NCBI RefSeq assembly: GCF_021513195.1
Contig: NZ_CP090974.1
Span: forward strand, 1,996,001 to 2,060,000
From: Shewanella sp. OMA3-2
GTDB lineage: Bacteria; Pseudomonadota; Gammaproteobacteria; Enterobacterales; Shewanellaceae
Length of the DNA: 64,000 nt
Direction of reading: 5' to 3'
Below the pieces are notes generated by a model. That model saw only the letters and a list, made by a program, of their open reading frames with translations. It did not search any database and was not told where the DNA came from. This document shows positions 51,782 to 62,318 of the stretch, one piece after another; within the stretch, counting starts at the first letter, position 1, and the number at the start of each line of letters is the position of its first letter. The position numbers and the translations under genes were made by a program.

Positions 51782-52747
51782 TTGGCTAAACAAGAACCTA
51801 TCCAAATACCCTTGTCTGAACTCATGTTAGGGCTGACTATTAAGCTGCCGTTACCGTGGACACAAAACCCTTTCTTTATTAATAAAATTAAGCTTGAACA
51901 ACAAGCTCAAATCGAAATGATTAAAGAACTGGATATAGATTTTGTATACGTATTGGCCGGCCATGACTTGCTGCCCGCTGTTAGTGAAGTAGAAGAAGTA
52001 CAAGAAAAAGTAGAAGAGGAGGTAGTTGAAGTTGATTATAAAGCGCTAGCCAAAAAGTCGATGCGTATTGGGCAAAAACGATTTATTAAAGCGATTAATG
52101 ATAGCCATAATATATTTGGTCAAGTGGTCAGTGATCCTGAAGGCATGTACCGTGAATCAGCCACTTTAGTTGAAGATTTATTAGCACACTTGCTTGAAAG
52201 TGAAACTGTGTATTTGTCCTTGGTTGATCACGGCACAAAAGAAACCAGCCTGACTTCCCATGGTATTTCAATTGCCGTGCTGTCGATGGCGATTGCGCAT
52301 TTAAATAACATGGATAAGTCAAAATTAAGGGATATTGCTTTAGGCAGTGTATTACATGATATAGGTAAGCTTAAAGTACCAGATGCTATTCGGCGCAAGC
52401 ATGGTGATTTAACGCCTCACGAAGTTAACTTCATGAAAACCCACCCTAATTTAGGGTATGATCTAGTGAGTCGTTGTGGGCTATTTCCTGAAGCTGTGCT
52501 GGATATTATTTTACATCACCACGAGTTTATAGATGGATCAGGCTATCCAAATCATCTTACTGAGAAAAGCATTGCCGAAACTACGCAAATTGTTGCTTTG
52601 GCCAATGATTATCAAATGCTAATGCATCAGTACTATTCACCTCAGCTAGCGTTAGGCATATTGTTTAAGCAGCGCGCCGGTCAACATTCAGCACATTTAG
52701 TGTCACTATTGGTCAAAGTGTTGGGTATTTACCCCCTGGTACATTAG
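51782..52747 (+). pseudogene. HD-GYP c-di-GMP phosphodiesterase, main part (frameshifted)
   Basis: Expected to hydrolyse cyclic di-GMP. The start is set at TTG 51782 with AAGG 8 bases upstream. N-terminal DUF3391-like region (LSELMLGLTIKLPLPW), acidic linker (about 80-95), then the HD-GYP domain: HGISIAVLS, LHDIGKLKVPD with the metal His-Asp, and HHHEFIDGSGYP. The frame ends at YPLVH; HD-GYP proteins normally continue YPPGTLVKLSD, and that is found in the next frame. The break is in the C5 run at 52732-52736, one C short. Confidence 0.87.
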
Positions 52748-52980
52748 TTAAATTGTCTGATGATCAAGTCGCTAAGGTGATGATGACCACCCGTGAAGTT
52801 AAAAAGCCCCATGTTTGGTCGTGTAATATTAGTGGTGGCAATCCCAGCTTTCGTTTTTTAATTGACGGCGAAGTGGAAATTGTTGAAGTCATCAAAAAAG
52901 ACAGTTTAAGTGATGGCGCGATAAAAACCTTACAAGCAGATAATCTTATTAATTTTTATTTTAATCACTTTTCCTACTAA
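52735..52980 (+). pseudogene. HD-GYP phosphodiesterase, C-terminal tail (frameshifted)
   Basis: Reads PGTLVKLSDDQVAKVMMTTREVKKPHVW and on to the natural stop at 52980, which is the usual C-terminal segment of DUF3391/HD-GYP proteins. On its own it is 75 codons with an ATT/TTG-like start and no catalytic residues. The break lies beyond the HD-GYP metal motifs, so a truncated protein could keep activity. Confidence 0.82.
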
Positions 52981-52988
52981 GGTATTTT

Positions 52989-53795
52989 ATGGCTTCAATT
53001 ACCATCATTGGTTGTGGCTGGTTTGGCTTTCCATTGGCTCAATCACTTATAACGCAAGGGCACCAGGTTAAAGCGAATAAACGCAAACAATCAGATTTAA
53101 TTGCCTTATCACAAGCTGGCATAGCGGCATATCAATTAGATCTTAGCGCTGAAATCGATTTAACGTCAACTAGCGAGTTACTTGATAGTGATATGCTTGT
53201 GGTTAATATTCCACCAGGTCTTAGGCGTGGTGAAACAGATTACATGGCCAATCTTAATGCGCTAAAGTCAGTTATAGGGGATAAACAATACCAACGAGTT
53301 ATTTTTATCAGTACTTCAGGAGTTTACCCCAATGAAGATAACATGATGACTGAACAAGACGCCGCATCGCATAATTCAGTTAGTGATGTTTTGTTACAAG
53401 CTGAATCACTTTTTTCCTGTATGAGCAATGCTTGCATAGTGCGATTTTCAGGGCTGGTAGGACCCAAAAGACATCCAGGACGTTTTTTGGCTGGCAAAGA
53501 TAATGTTAGTGGTGGCAATGCAGCGGTTAATTTGGTTCATCTTGATGATTGTGTCGCAGCAGTAAGCCTTATTCTTAATTCAGCTACAGTAGGTGCTGTT
53601 TATAATCTGTGCGCGCCAGACCATCCGACAAAGCACGCTTTTTATACTCAGGCTGCGCTTCATGCGGGAATGAGTGTACCAACATTTAATCAACAAATTG
53701 CACCAAGTAAAGTAATCGATGGTAACCTTATTTGTCAGCAGCTTGGCTTTACTTATCAGCAGCCGTATCTGTTAAAAATGCTTGATGCTTGCTAG
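52989..53795 (+). CDS. NAD(P)-dependent SDR/epimerase-like protein, YeeZ-type
   Basis: 268 aa. Rossmann start ITIIGCGWFGFPLAQSL (GxGxxG), middle VIFISTSGVYPNEDN (the S..Y region of extended SDRs), FSGLVGPKRHPGRFLAGK and VHLDDCVAAV. Resembles E. coli YeeZ, an atypical SDR of unknown substrate; the YxxxK pair is not clear. Starts 9 bp after the HD-GYP tail, so the two are probably cotranscribed. Confidence 0.82.
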   Translation: MASITIIGCGWFGFPLAQSLITQGHQVKANKRKQSDLIALSQAGIAAYQLDLSAEIDLTSTSELLDSDMLVVNIPPGLRRGETDYMANLNALKSVIGDKQYQRVIFISTSGVYPNEDNMMTEQDAASHNSVSDVLLQAESLFSCMSNACIVRFSGLVGPKRHPGRFLAGKDNVSGGNAAVNLVHLDDCVAAVSLILNSATVGAVYNLCAPDHPTKHAFYTQAALHAGMSVPTFNQQIAPSKVIDGNLICQQLGFTYQQPYLLKMLDAC

Positions 53796-53856
53796 GCCGC
53801 CATAGGGTATAATTTTCGTTTGATCTTATGAATTAGATAATCAAGGTGAAATCCCC

Positions 53857-54078
53857 ATGGTAGATTTTCCATTATTACCTGGCGATGAGTTCGTTGAACT
53901 TTATAAAGTGCTCAAAGTACAAGGTTTAGTGAACGGCGGTGGTGAGGCAAAACATGTTATCACTGAAGGTCAAGTTACCGTTAATGGTGATGTTGACACC
54001 CGCAAACGTAAAAAATGTGTCGTTGATGATGTAATTTCATTCAACGGTCAAATGATTAAAATAGTGCCAACTGTTTAA
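53857..54078 (+). CDS. ybcJ: S4-domain RNA-binding protein, YbcJ-like
   Basis: 73 aa consisting of one S4 RNA-binding fold: FVELYKVLKVQGLVNGGGEAKHVI, GQVTVNGDVDTRKRKKCVVDDVI. The basic RKRKK patch is the usual RNA-contact region. Cytosolic. It precedes rraB by 10 bp, so a likely operon, linking two RNA-metabolism genes. Target RNA unknown. Confidence 0.9.
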   Translation: MVDFPLLPGDEFVELYKVLKVQGLVNGGGEAKHVITEGQVTVNGDVDTRKRKKCVVDDVISFNGQMIKIVPTV

Positions 54079-54088
54079 GGAATATTCC

Positions 54089-54475
54089 ATGCAATTCCCT
54101 GATGATGATAATGGACAAATGCTGGCTGCAATGGCTGAGTCTGGTATTGATCTAACCCTTGAGTTAGAAGTTGATTTCTTCCTTGTTTTTGAAGACAAAC
54201 GTGATGCTGAATCAGCGCTTGAGGCGTTAAGCCAACAAGATGAAGAAGGTGAGTTAGAACTTAATTTTGATGAAGATACCAGTAAGTGGGAAGTCATTAT
54301 CTGTACCAATATGGTGCCTGAGTATGATGCATTAGTGGCTAAAGAAATCCAATTAAATGACTTTGCTAAAGAGTTTGATGGCGTTTCAGATGGTTGGGGC
54401 GTAATGCAGCATCAAGATGGTGACGGTGATTTTGCCGATGACGATCATGTTCATGATGAGCATTGTCATCACTAA
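54089..54475 (+). CDS. rraB: RraB, regulator of RNase E activity
   Basis: 128 aa. Acidic protein with the YdjG/RraB features: DLTLELEVDFFLVFEDKRDAESALEAL, TSKWEVIICTNM, VSDGWGVMQ and a C-terminal Asp/His-rich tail (DDDHVHDEHCHH). E. coli RraB binds the RNase E C-terminal half and lowers decay of some mRNAs. Strong terminator follows. Confidence 0.9.
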   Translation: MQFPDDDNGQMLAAMAESGIDLTLELEVDFFLVFEDKRDAESALEALSQQDEEGELELNFDEDTSKWEVIICTNMVPEYDALVAKEIQLNDFAKEFDGVSDGWGVMQHQDGDGDFADDDHVHDEHCHH

Positions 54476-54534
54476 GACTGCATCCATATTTGTCAGTATA
54501 AGCGGTAGTTAGTTTAGATATAACTAACGATTAG

Positions 54535-54561
54535 AAACCACCTTAAATAGGTGGTTTTTTT
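54535..54561 (+). terminator. Terminator after rraB
   Basis: 9-bp perfect stem AAACCACCT / AGGTGGTTT, loop TAAAT, then TTTT. The rest of the 311-bp gap to the TSUP gene shows no feature I recognise. Confidence 0.9.
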
Positions 54562-54786
54562 ATACCCGATGAAATGAACAAACTGCGACAGCACAAGGTT
54601 TTATTAATTGGTATGAGTCGCATTAAGCTTGTAAATAATGTGAACAATATCCATCGGAACTGTGTTTGCCTAATAGCCAATATCACTTGTTATTAAGGTT
54701 ATTGTATTTTCTTGCCTTGATACTTTGTAATTCTGTTTTAAAGCGGGTTTAATACTGCCCTTCGTTAACATATTAATGAGTGATCT

Positions 54787-55548
54787 ATGTTTGAATTAAC
54801 CTTACAACTCGGGCTTATTCTTTTTGCCGTCGCAATGCTTGCTGGTTTTATTGATTCTATTGCCGGAGGCGGAGGGTTAATTACCATTCCAGCGTTAATG
54901 TGGGTGGGTTTACCTCCCGCAGCGGCACTCGGAACCAATAAGCTACAGGCCTGTGGTGGGAGTTTTTTTGCTAGCTTATATTTTATTCGTAAAGGTATGG
55001 TTGATCTAAAGGCCATCAAACTTTCATTAATATGCGCTTTTTTAGGCGCCGCAGCAGGCACCATTTTAGTTCAAATGATTGATGTTGAGGTGTTACAACT
55101 GGTACTGCCATTCTTAATTTTAGCCATTGGCTGTTATTTTTTATTCTCGAAAAAAATCGCCGAAGATGATCGTCATCAAGTGCTCACCCCAACTGTGTTT
55201 GCTTTTACGGCTGCGTTGAGCGTCGGTTTTTATGATGGTTTTTTTGGCCCAGGCACTGGAAGCTTTTTTGCACTGGCTTTTGTGTCATTAATGGGCTTTG
55301 GTTTAGCTAAAGCGACAGCACATGCGAAAGTACTGAATTTTTCAACCAATATTGCATCGTTAATATTTTTTGTCATTGGTGGGCAGGTTGTTGTGGTACT
55401 TGGCCTTATTATGTTGGTCGGCCAAGCTATAGGTGCCACCTTAGGTTCAAGGTTGGTGGTGACTAAAGGCGTGAAAATCATTAAACCCTTAGTTGTCGTT
55501 ATGTCTTTTGCAATGAGTATAAAACTGCTGTGGTCGCAATATATGTAA
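54787..55548 (+). CDS. TSUP (TauE/SafE) family membrane transporter
   Basis: 253 aa, about seven to eight membrane segments. The repeated TSUP signatures are visible: AGFIDSIAGGGGLITIPALMWVGLPPAAALGTNKLQ in the first half and GFYDGFFGPGTGSFFALAFVSLMG with AKVLNFSTNIASL in the second. The family moves sulfur-containing or small organic anions; the substrate here is unknown. Monocistronic. Confidence 0.9.
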   Translation: MFELTLQLGLILFAVAMLAGFIDSIAGGGGLITIPALMWVGLPPAAALGTNKLQACGGSFFASLYFIRKGMVDLKAIKLSLICAFLGAAAGTILVQMIDVEVLQLVLPFLILAIGCYFLFSKKIAEDDRHQVLTPTVFAFTAALSVGFYDGFFGPGTGSFFALAFVSLMGFGLAKATAHAKVLNFSTNIASLIFFVIGGQVVVVLGLIMLVGQAIGATLGSRLVVTKGVKIIKPLVVVMSFAMSIKLLWSQYM

Positions 55549-55629
55549 CTTCATATGTGATTTGTAACATCCGCATCCAGTACTTATTTCAATGAGTCGT
55601 ATTGAAACCGAATTAGATTAAAGGTCATT

Positions 55630-56922
55630 ATGCGCATTATTCATACTTCAGATTGGCATTTAGGCCAGCATTTTTTTGGCAAAAACCGTGCAGCAGAACA
55701 TCAAGCTTTTATGACTTGGTTACTGGAGCAAATAGCACTACATCAAGTGGACGCCTTAATTATTGCCGGTGATATTTTTGATACTGGCACGCCGCCAAGT
55801 TATGCCCGAACCCTGTACAATCAATTTATTGTTCAGATGCAGCAATCTGGCTGTCAGTTGATTATTTTGGGGGGGAATCATGACTCTGTATCAATGCTTG
55901 GCGAGTCGAAAGAACTGCTCGCATGCCTCAATTCCTTAGTGATCCCAGGCGCATTATCTTCGCCTGAAGAACATGTTTTTGTGATTAACAATCGTCAAGG
56001 TCTGCCGGGCGCCATTATGTGTGGTTTGCCTTTTTTGCGTCCTAGAGAGTTAATTCAAAGCCAAGTAGATGAAAGCGCCAAAGATAAACAATTAAAACTT
56101 GGCAATGCCATCGCCCAATATTATCAAGCAAGCTTTGCGCAAGCACTGTGTTTGCAGGCGCAGCATAAAGAGGCGACAAATGAAAATTTACCGATTATCG
56201 CCACCGGCCATCTTACTACTGTTGGTGCCAGTACGTCTGAATCGGTGCGGGAGATTTATATCGGCAGTTTAGATGCTTTTAATGCCAATTTATTTCCCCC
56301 TGCGGACTACATAGCACTGGGCCATATTCATCGCTCGCAAAAAGTGGCTAAAACAGAGCACATTCGTTATTCAGGCTCGCCATTAGCATTGAGCTTTGAC
56401 GAGTTAACTAAAGATAATCTAGCCAATAAAAGTGTGTTTTTAGTCCAGTTTCAAGCTCAATCCCCGCTACAGGTTGATGCACTTCATATTCCTATGTTCC
56501 AGCCTATGCAGTTTATCCGTGGCAATCTTGCTCACATTCAACAACAAATAGCCTCATTTAGTGACAGTGATGGCGATAACGTTTCTAGCGATTCTGATGT
56601 TTCAGGGCCATTAAAACAAACTTGGCTAAGTATCGAAGTCACCGAGCAAGATTACTTGTCTGACTTACAGTCAAGAATTGTTGATATGACTCAACATAAA
56701 GCCGTTGAAGTGCTGCAACTTAAACGTGCTCGCGCTAACCGTAAAGCAGCGATGCAAATTAGTCAAAATGAAACCCTGTCAGAATTATCTGTAAAAGAGG
56801 TATTTCAACGTCGGTTAATGCAGGAGCAGTTTGACGATCAAGCCGCGAAACAGCGAATTATTAAAAAGTTTGATCAGATACACCAAATGGTTGAGTTAGC
56901 CCAGCAAGGGGAAAATCAATAA
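55630..56922 (+). CDS. sbcD: SbcD nuclease subunit
   Basis: 430 aa, Mre11-like. Metal-binding motifs: TSDWHLGQ (Asp8, His10), AGDIFDTGT (Asp48), LGGNHDS and ALGHIHRS. A C-terminal SbcC-interaction and capping region follows. With SbcC forms the double-strand-break and hairpin nuclease. Stop and the sbcC start overlap by one base (TAATG). Confidence 0.96.
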   Translation: MRIIHTSDWHLGQHFFGKNRAAEHQAFMTWLLEQIALHQVDALIIAGDIFDTGTPPSYARTLYNQFIVQMQQSGCQLIILGGNHDSVSMLGESKELLACLNSLVIPGALSSPEEHVFVINNRQGLPGAIMCGLPFLRPRELIQSQVDESAKDKQLKLGNAIAQYYQASFAQALCLQAQHKEATNENLPIIATGHLTTVGASTSESVREIYIGSLDAFNANLFPPADYIALGHIHRSQKVAKTEHIRYSGSPLALSFDELTKDNLANKSVFLVQFQAQSPLQVDALHIPMFQPMQFIRGNLAHIQQQIASFSDSDGDNVSSDSDVSGPLKQTWLSIEVTEQDYLSDLQSRIVDMTQHKAVEVLQLKRARANRKAAMQISQNETLSELSVKEVFQRRLMQEQFDDQAAKQRIIKKFDQIHQMVELAQQGENQ

Positions 56923-59900
56923 TGAAAATTTTAACGTTGCGATTTAAGAACATCAATTCACTTAAAAATGAGTGGAAGATTGATTTTACCGCCAGCCCAT
57001 TTGCTGAAAACGGTTTATTTGCCATTATTGGCCCAACGGGGTCGGGAAAAACCACCATTTTAGATGCTATTTGTTTAGCGCTGTATCATCGAACTCCGCG
57101 CTTGGCGGTGATCTCAAAGTCAACCAATGAGCTGATGACTCGCGGCACCAGTGAATGTTTAGCTGAAGTTGAATTTGAGGTAAAAGGTGTGGGCTATCGG
57201 GCTTTTTGGAGCCAGCGCCGTGCTCGAGATAATGTCGATGGTAATTTACAAGATGCTCAGGTCGAGTTAGCCAAAATAGCTGACGGTAAAATAATTGCCA
57301 GTCAAATAAAATTAAAATCAGATGCTATTGAAAAAATCACCGGTTTAGATTTTGCTCGTTTCACTAAATCTATGATGTTATCTCAGGGCGAGTTTGCGGC
57401 ATTTTTAAACGCCGATGCTAACGTTAGGGCTGAGTTACTTGAAGAGTTAACAGGAACCGAAATTTATGGCCAGATATCTGAGCGAGTGCATCAGGAGTTT
57501 AGCCAATCTAAGCAGCAATTACAGTTGCTTGAAGGTCAAATTAACCATGTTCAGGTATTAAGTGACGAACAAGTTGTTGAAAATGAAGCATTACAGCATG
57601 CATTAACCAGCGAGTTGACGGTATTGCATGGGAAAATTGAACATAAAAATGTGTTTTTGCAGTGGCATAAACAACTGACGCAATCCACCCAACACCATTT
57701 AGTCTGTCAACAAGCATTTGAGCAAGCAAAACAAGCAATTAATGAGCAACAAAGTGCATTGCAAAAACTAGCCAATAGTGAGCCTGCACAGCAGCTTAAA
57801 CCGATATTTGAACAACAAGCTCAATTGGCTAAAAAACTGACTGATTTAACCGTGCAAATTGACAGTATTGGTCAGCAGTTGCAACAATCAAGTATTAAAG
57901 TTGCCCAGAATGAACAGGCTTATAGGGGTCAACAAATAGCAGTCGATGCGGTTAAAACCTTACACAAACAATTGTTGCTATTAATTGACCAGCAAATAAT
58001 ACCGTTAGATCATGATATTAAAGTGCTAAAACAGCAGATTGAGCGTGAACAGCAAATAATCGTCAAACAACAGCAGGATAGCCAGGCTGTTAGTAAATGC
58101 CTTGCCGATAGTCAAAACGGCATCGCGAACATTAATCAGAAACAGCATCATTTAACCGCTCTAGTGAGTCAGTTCCACCAGGGACAGGTTATAGGCCAAC
58201 ATATAGCATCCTGGAAAACCCAACATCAGCAATGGTTGTCTCAAGCTAAAAATCAACAGGAATATCGCGCCGAGATTGATGTACATAGTCACGCATCGGC
58301 TATGCTGCAACAGAAAATAGAGAAAGTACAAAAAACTCTTGCTGCCAATAGTGAACAAGTTGCCCTTTTGAATGGCGAACAACAAAACCTACGAGCTCGT
58401 ATAAGCCAGTTGTTAGCGGGTAGAGCCGAAAGCGACTTGCAAAATGAATATCAACAGGTATTAGAACAGCAAAGTTTACGTGAGAAACTGGCACAACTTG
58501 TCCATGACTATGTCCAGGGGCGTCAAGCTTTAACTGATGGGCAGCAGGCTATTCATCAGCGCCAACTTGAAATAGCCGAAAAAGACAAGATGCTTACCCA
58601 AATACGGGGGCAGTGGAGCGATAAAAACCTGCAACTAAAAGATGTGCAGCAACTGCTCAAGCAAGAGTTACGCATTGCGGATTTAACCAGTGAACGGGCA
58701 AAACTGATTGAGGGGGAGCCATGTGCATTATGTGGCTCCACCGAGCACCCTTTAGTTTCCTCATATCAAGCGTTGGACTTATCGCACACAGAGCGTCGAG
58801 AAGCTGCACTGCTTGAAGAACTTGAACAATTAAAAAGGCAAGGTGAGCAGTACAAACAAGCGCTGGCTGAGTTGACTTATATGCAACAAAACCAACAAAC
58901 CGCAGTGCAAGAGTGGCAAGGGAAACTGCAGCAATACCAGCAGCAAGCAATTGATTACTGTCAGGCGCTAGGCGTGAGTTTTGATTTGAATGATACTCAA
59001 AGCCAGCAAGCTATTGCTGATTATATTACTACTGTGGATGAACATAAAAAGCAGCTGTCAGATGTGATATTACAGCTTAAAACACTTAACGACTCAACCC
59101 GCCAATTGAATGAGCACCAAGCTCAACTGGAACAGATACAACACGCTGAAAATAGTCAGTTACAGTTGGCACAGCTTGAGCTGAAAACAGCTTTACAGTT
59201 AATCGATAAGCACACTCATCAAATTAACTTAATTGAGTTGAGCTTAAGCGAGACAAAACAGCAGTTAACCCAGCACATCAGCCAGTGTGATTTAACCTTG
59301 CCTGATTGGGCAGATGTTGCTTCATGGTTACACTCACTTGAGGCCGATATCTATCAATGGCTAGAGGCTCATAAAATGCTGGAGAACAACCGCCAGCAAT
59401 TGGCATTATTGGCACAGGAGTCACAGCAATATCAGCAACAAGTCACTCAAATGACTGAGCAGATTACGCTTGCTCAAGTGGCCTTAAGTCAAACCCAAGA
59501 TGATTTACAATTAAAGCTGCAGCAAAGAGCCGATTTATTTGCCGATAAGCAAGTCGATGAAGTCAAGCACCAAAGCGAGCATGATCTGATGCAGCAAGAA
59601 AGCAATTTGCAGGAAAAGTTTATTCAACTGCAAGATAGCAAGACTCAAACACACACCTTGGCAACTCAAAAGCAGGGATTAAGCCGTCAGTTTGAGTTAG
59701 AGAGTCAAGATCACCAACAGCTTGCTGAGCGTTGGCGGCAGGCATTAATGGCCAGTCCATTTGAAAATGAAGATGCTTATCATCAGGCATTGTTAGCACC
59801 AGAGGAACATCAAAGATTAACACTATTAAAACGCCAGCTTGATAATCAATTACAAGAGTCGCAGGTGTTGTTCACTCAAGCCGCTAAAAATATGCATGAC

Positions 59901-60617
59901 TTACACCAGCTAGGCGTGTCGGATGGTTTTGATGTGTTGCAAATAGATGAGGTCACTTTAGAGCAGCAAACGCTACTAGAACGGCAGCACCTTCAGCAAC
60001 AAGCATTATGGCAGAGCCAGCATGCCTTAAAACAAGATCTTGAGTTAAAAGCTCAACAGCAAACCTTGCTAAATCAATTTATGCTTGCCAAGCAAGATTA
60101 TGATGACATTGCCTATTTACATTCATTGATTGGCTCGCAAAAGGGCGATAAATTCCGCCGTTTTGCGCAAGGTTTAACACTCGACCATTTGGTCGCCTTG
60201 GCCAATAGACAATTAGATAGATTACATGGTCGTTATCAACTTGAACGTAAAGATAGCGAAGCATTAGAATTGCAAGTACTCGATACATGGCAAGGCGATG
60301 CCATTAGAGATACGCGAACCTTGTCAGGGGGCGAAAGTTTCTTAGTCAGTTTGGCCTTAGCACTGGCGTTGTCCGATTTAGTTAGCCATAAAACCAGCAT
60401 TGACTCGTTATTTCTTGATGAAGGATTTGGTACTTTAGACAGTCAAACATTAGATATTGCGTTAGATGCGTTAGATAACTTAAATGCATCAGGCAAAATG
60501 ATCGGTGTGATTAGTCATATAGAAGCGATGAAAGAACGCATAGCGGTACAAATTAAAGTCAATAAAATGAATGGACTTGGTGTAAGTAAACTACAAAGTC
60601 AGTTTGCAATAGCTTGA
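56922..60617 (+). CDS. sbcC: SbcC ATPase subunit
   Basis: 1231 aa, Rad50-like. Walker A GPTGSGKTTIL near residues 37-46, two very long Gln-rich coiled coils, the zinc-hook CALC near residue 600, ABC signature LSGGESFLVSLALALALS and Walker B FLDEGFGTLD. Pairs with SbcD. Coiled-coil Gln bias is high (many QQ), as in SMC above; the frame is intact. Confidence 0.97.
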   Translation: MKILTLRFKNINSLKNEWKIDFTASPFAENGLFAIIGPTGSGKTTILDAICLALYHRTPRLAVISKSTNELMTRGTSECLAEVEFEVKGVGYRAFWSQRRARDNVDGNLQDAQVELAKIADGKIIASQIKLKSDAIEKITGLDFARFTKSMMLSQGEFAAFLNADANVRAELLEELTGTEIYGQISERVHQEFSQSKQQLQLLEGQINHVQVLSDEQVVENEALQHALTSELTVLHGKIEHKNVFLQWHKQLTQSTQHHLVCQQAFEQAKQAINEQQSALQKLANSEPAQQLKPIFEQQAQLAKKLTDLTVQIDSIGQQLQQSSIKVAQNEQAYRGQQIAVDAVKTLHKQLLLLIDQQIIPLDHDIKVLKQQIEREQQIIVKQQQDSQAVSKCLADSQNGIANINQKQHHLTALVSQFHQGQVIGQHIASWKTQHQQWLSQAKNQQEYRAEIDVHSHASAMLQQKIEKVQKTLAANSEQVALLNGEQQNLRARISQLLAGRAESDLQNEYQQVLEQQSLREKLAQLVHDYVQGRQALTDGQQAIHQRQLEIAEKDKMLTQIRGQWSDKNLQLKDVQQLLKQELRIADLTSERAKLIEGEPCALCGSTEHPLVSSYQALDLSHTERREAALLEELEQLKRQGEQYKQALAELTYMQQNQQTAVQEWQGKLQQYQQQAIDYCQALGVSFDLNDTQSQQAIADYITTVDEHKKQLSDVILQLKTLNDSTRQLNEHQAQLEQIQHAENSQLQLAQLELKTALQLIDKHTHQINLIELSLSETKQQLTQHISQCDLTLPDWADVASWLHSLEADIYQWLEAHKMLENNRQQLALLAQESQQYQQQVTQMTEQITLAQVALSQTQDDLQLKLQQRADLFADKQVDEVKHQSEHDLMQQESNLQEKFIQLQDSKTQTHTLATQKQGLSRQFELESQDHQQLAERWRQALMASPFENEDAYHQALLAPEEHQRLTLLKRQLDNQLQESQVLFTQAAKNMHDLHQLGVSDGFDVLQIDEVTLEQQTLLERQHLQQQALWQSQHALKQDLELKAQQQTLLNQFMLAKQDYDDIAYLHSLIGSQKGDKFRRFAQGLTLDHLVALANRQLDRLHGRYQLERKDSEALELQVLDTWQGDAIRDTRTLSGGESFLVSLALALALSDLVSHKTSIDSLFLDEGFGTLDSQTLDIALDALDNLNASGKMIGVISHIEAMKERIAVQIKVNKMNGLGVSKLQSQFAIA

Positions 60618-60907
60618 AACAATTCAGAGCTTGATCTGACTCAAGCTCCTACTAAGAGTGTAATCTAGCGCAAAAAATATATTAAATCTGCTCAATATAT
60701 ATTTGTAATATGACAAATATTTGATATAACAGTGCACACGAAATTTATCCTTGCTTGAAAATGCAGCACTTGATGCAAGTAAGTGAAAAGTGTTTAAATC
60801 ATTATTATTTATTTAACACATTGATAACACGCGATTAAAATTTACGATAAAAGTAAAAATATTAATAACGACAAATAATAACTAAAAACTTTTGGGTGGA
60901 TTAAAAA

Positions 60908-62200
60908 TTGCTAACGAGTAAATTTATGGGCTTCGAAAAGCCATCAGCAAGTTTATCAAACTTGCCAAACTTGCATAAGAGAGTGTTACTGGCGAGTGTT
61001 TTTATTGTAGGAGCGGCTTTATTATGGCCAACACAGCAAGAATTTTCATCTCAACGAATTCCTGTCACATTAGATCTTGAAGCACTTATTCCACATATTA
61101 ACCAACCTATGAGATCAGGTAAGGTTTTTGAAGAACCGACTCCAATTCTTGAACATGTGATTACTAATGGCGATACCTTAAGTAAATTGTTTGAGATGGC
61201 AGGTATTGACCAAAAAACCATGTACAAAGTACTTGAGGCTGATTTAGACGTATTAGCATTAGATACTTTAATGCCGGGTAACCGTATCCAATTTTGGGAT
61301 GATGGCCAAGGTAATCTAGCCAAGATGGAGTTGTACTTTAATCCTGCTCATCAAGTCGTTTTCAGCCGTTACGAAGATGGTACATACGAAGTCAAAGACA
61401 TCAATCTTGAAGGGATTTGGCAAAATAGAATTGTCGGTGGTGAAATTAATGGCTCGTTTTATGTGTCGGCCAAAGCGGCTGGCTTAAGTGCTGCTGAAAT
61501 TGCTAAAGTAGAGAATTTATTAAAAAGTAAATTAAACTTTTCGCGTGAATTACGTGCAGGAGATAGATTTTCAGTATTAATGAATGATCAATTTATTGCA
61601 GGGGAAACCACTGGTAATAGCAATCTAGAAGGCATACAAATTCATACCGGTCGTCGTGATATTACCGCGTTTCAACATTTAGATGGTAATTATTATGACG
61701 AAAAAGGCCAAAGTTTAGCGCCGGCCTTTCAGCGTGTTCCGTTGAGCAAAAATTACCGTATGACCTCACGCTTCAACCCTACACGTAAGCATCCTATTAC
61801 CGGTCGAGTGCGACCACATAATGGTACAGACTATGCGACACCAGTTGGTACGCCTGTACTTGCACCAGGTGAAGGTGTTGTTACTTTAGTGGCTAATCAT
61901 GCGTTTGCAGGCAAATATATCGTTATAGAACATGACAACAAAGTGCGCACTCGATATTTACATCTATCGGCTTTCAAGGTTAAAAAAGGCCAACGAGTTA
62001 AGCGAGGTCAGGTCATTGCCTTGTCAGGTAACACTGGGGCATCTACAGGGCCACATTTACACTATGAATTTCATGTGAAAGGTCGTCCAGTTGACTCGAT
62101 GAAAGCTAATATTGCAGAAGCAAAAGTATTACCGAAGAAAGATTTATCTGAGTTTCAGTCAATTGTTCGCAGTCGTAAAATGATGATGGAACTCGGTTAA
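60908..62200 (+). CDS. M23 family murein peptidase (MepM-like)
   Basis: 430 aa. One membrane anchor (RVLLASVFIVGAALLWP), an OapA/LysM-like region (ITNGDTLSKLFEMAGIDQKTMYKVLE) and a C-terminal M23 domain with zinc ligands in HNGTDYATPVGTPV and GPHLHYEFH. Probably cleaves D-Ala-mDAP crosslinks in the periplasm. The TTG at 60908 has GGTGG about 9 bases upstream; an in-frame ATG at 60926 is an alternative. The 290-bp gap upstream shows no feature beyond AT-rich promoter-like sequence. Confidence 0.9.
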   Translation: MLTSKFMGFEKPSASLSNLPNLHKRVLLASVFIVGAALLWPTQQEFSSQRIPVTLDLEALIPHINQPMRSGKVFEEPTPILEHVITNGDTLSKLFEMAGIDQKTMYKVLEADLDVLALDTLMPGNRIQFWDDGQGNLAKMELYFNPAHQVVFSRYEDGTYEVKDINLEGIWQNRIVGGEINGSFYVSAKAAGLSAAEIAKVENLLKSKLNFSRELRAGDRFSVLMNDQFIAGETTGNSNLEGIQIHTGRRDITAFQHLDGNYYDEKGQSLAPAFQRVPLSKNYRMTSRFNPTRKHPITGRVRPHNGTDYATPVGTPVLAPGEGVVTLVANHAFAGKYIVIEHDNKVRTRYLHLSAFKVKKGQRVKRGQVIALSGNTGASTGPHLHYEFHVKGRPVDSMKANIAEAKVLPKKDLSEFQSIVRSRKMMMELG

Positions 62201-62233
62201 CTTACTTAAGATCAAGTCAGCCTTACTTAATTA

Positions 62234-62266
62234 AAAACTGCAGCCAAATGGCTGCAGTTTTGTTTT
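62234..62266 (+). terminator. Terminator after the M23 peptidase gene
   Basis: 12-bp perfect stem AAAACTGCAGCC / GGCTGCAGTTTT, loop AAAT, then GTTTT. Confidence 0.9.
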
Positions 62267-62318
62267 ACATAACCAATCATCATGACGTCATATCTCATTT
62301 ACGTGATAAGGAAAACGG

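Noticed and set aside
57541-60288. Minus-strand open frames inside sbcC
   Set aside because: Antisense shadows of a long Gln-rich coiled-coil gene; no ribosome-binding sites or known domains.
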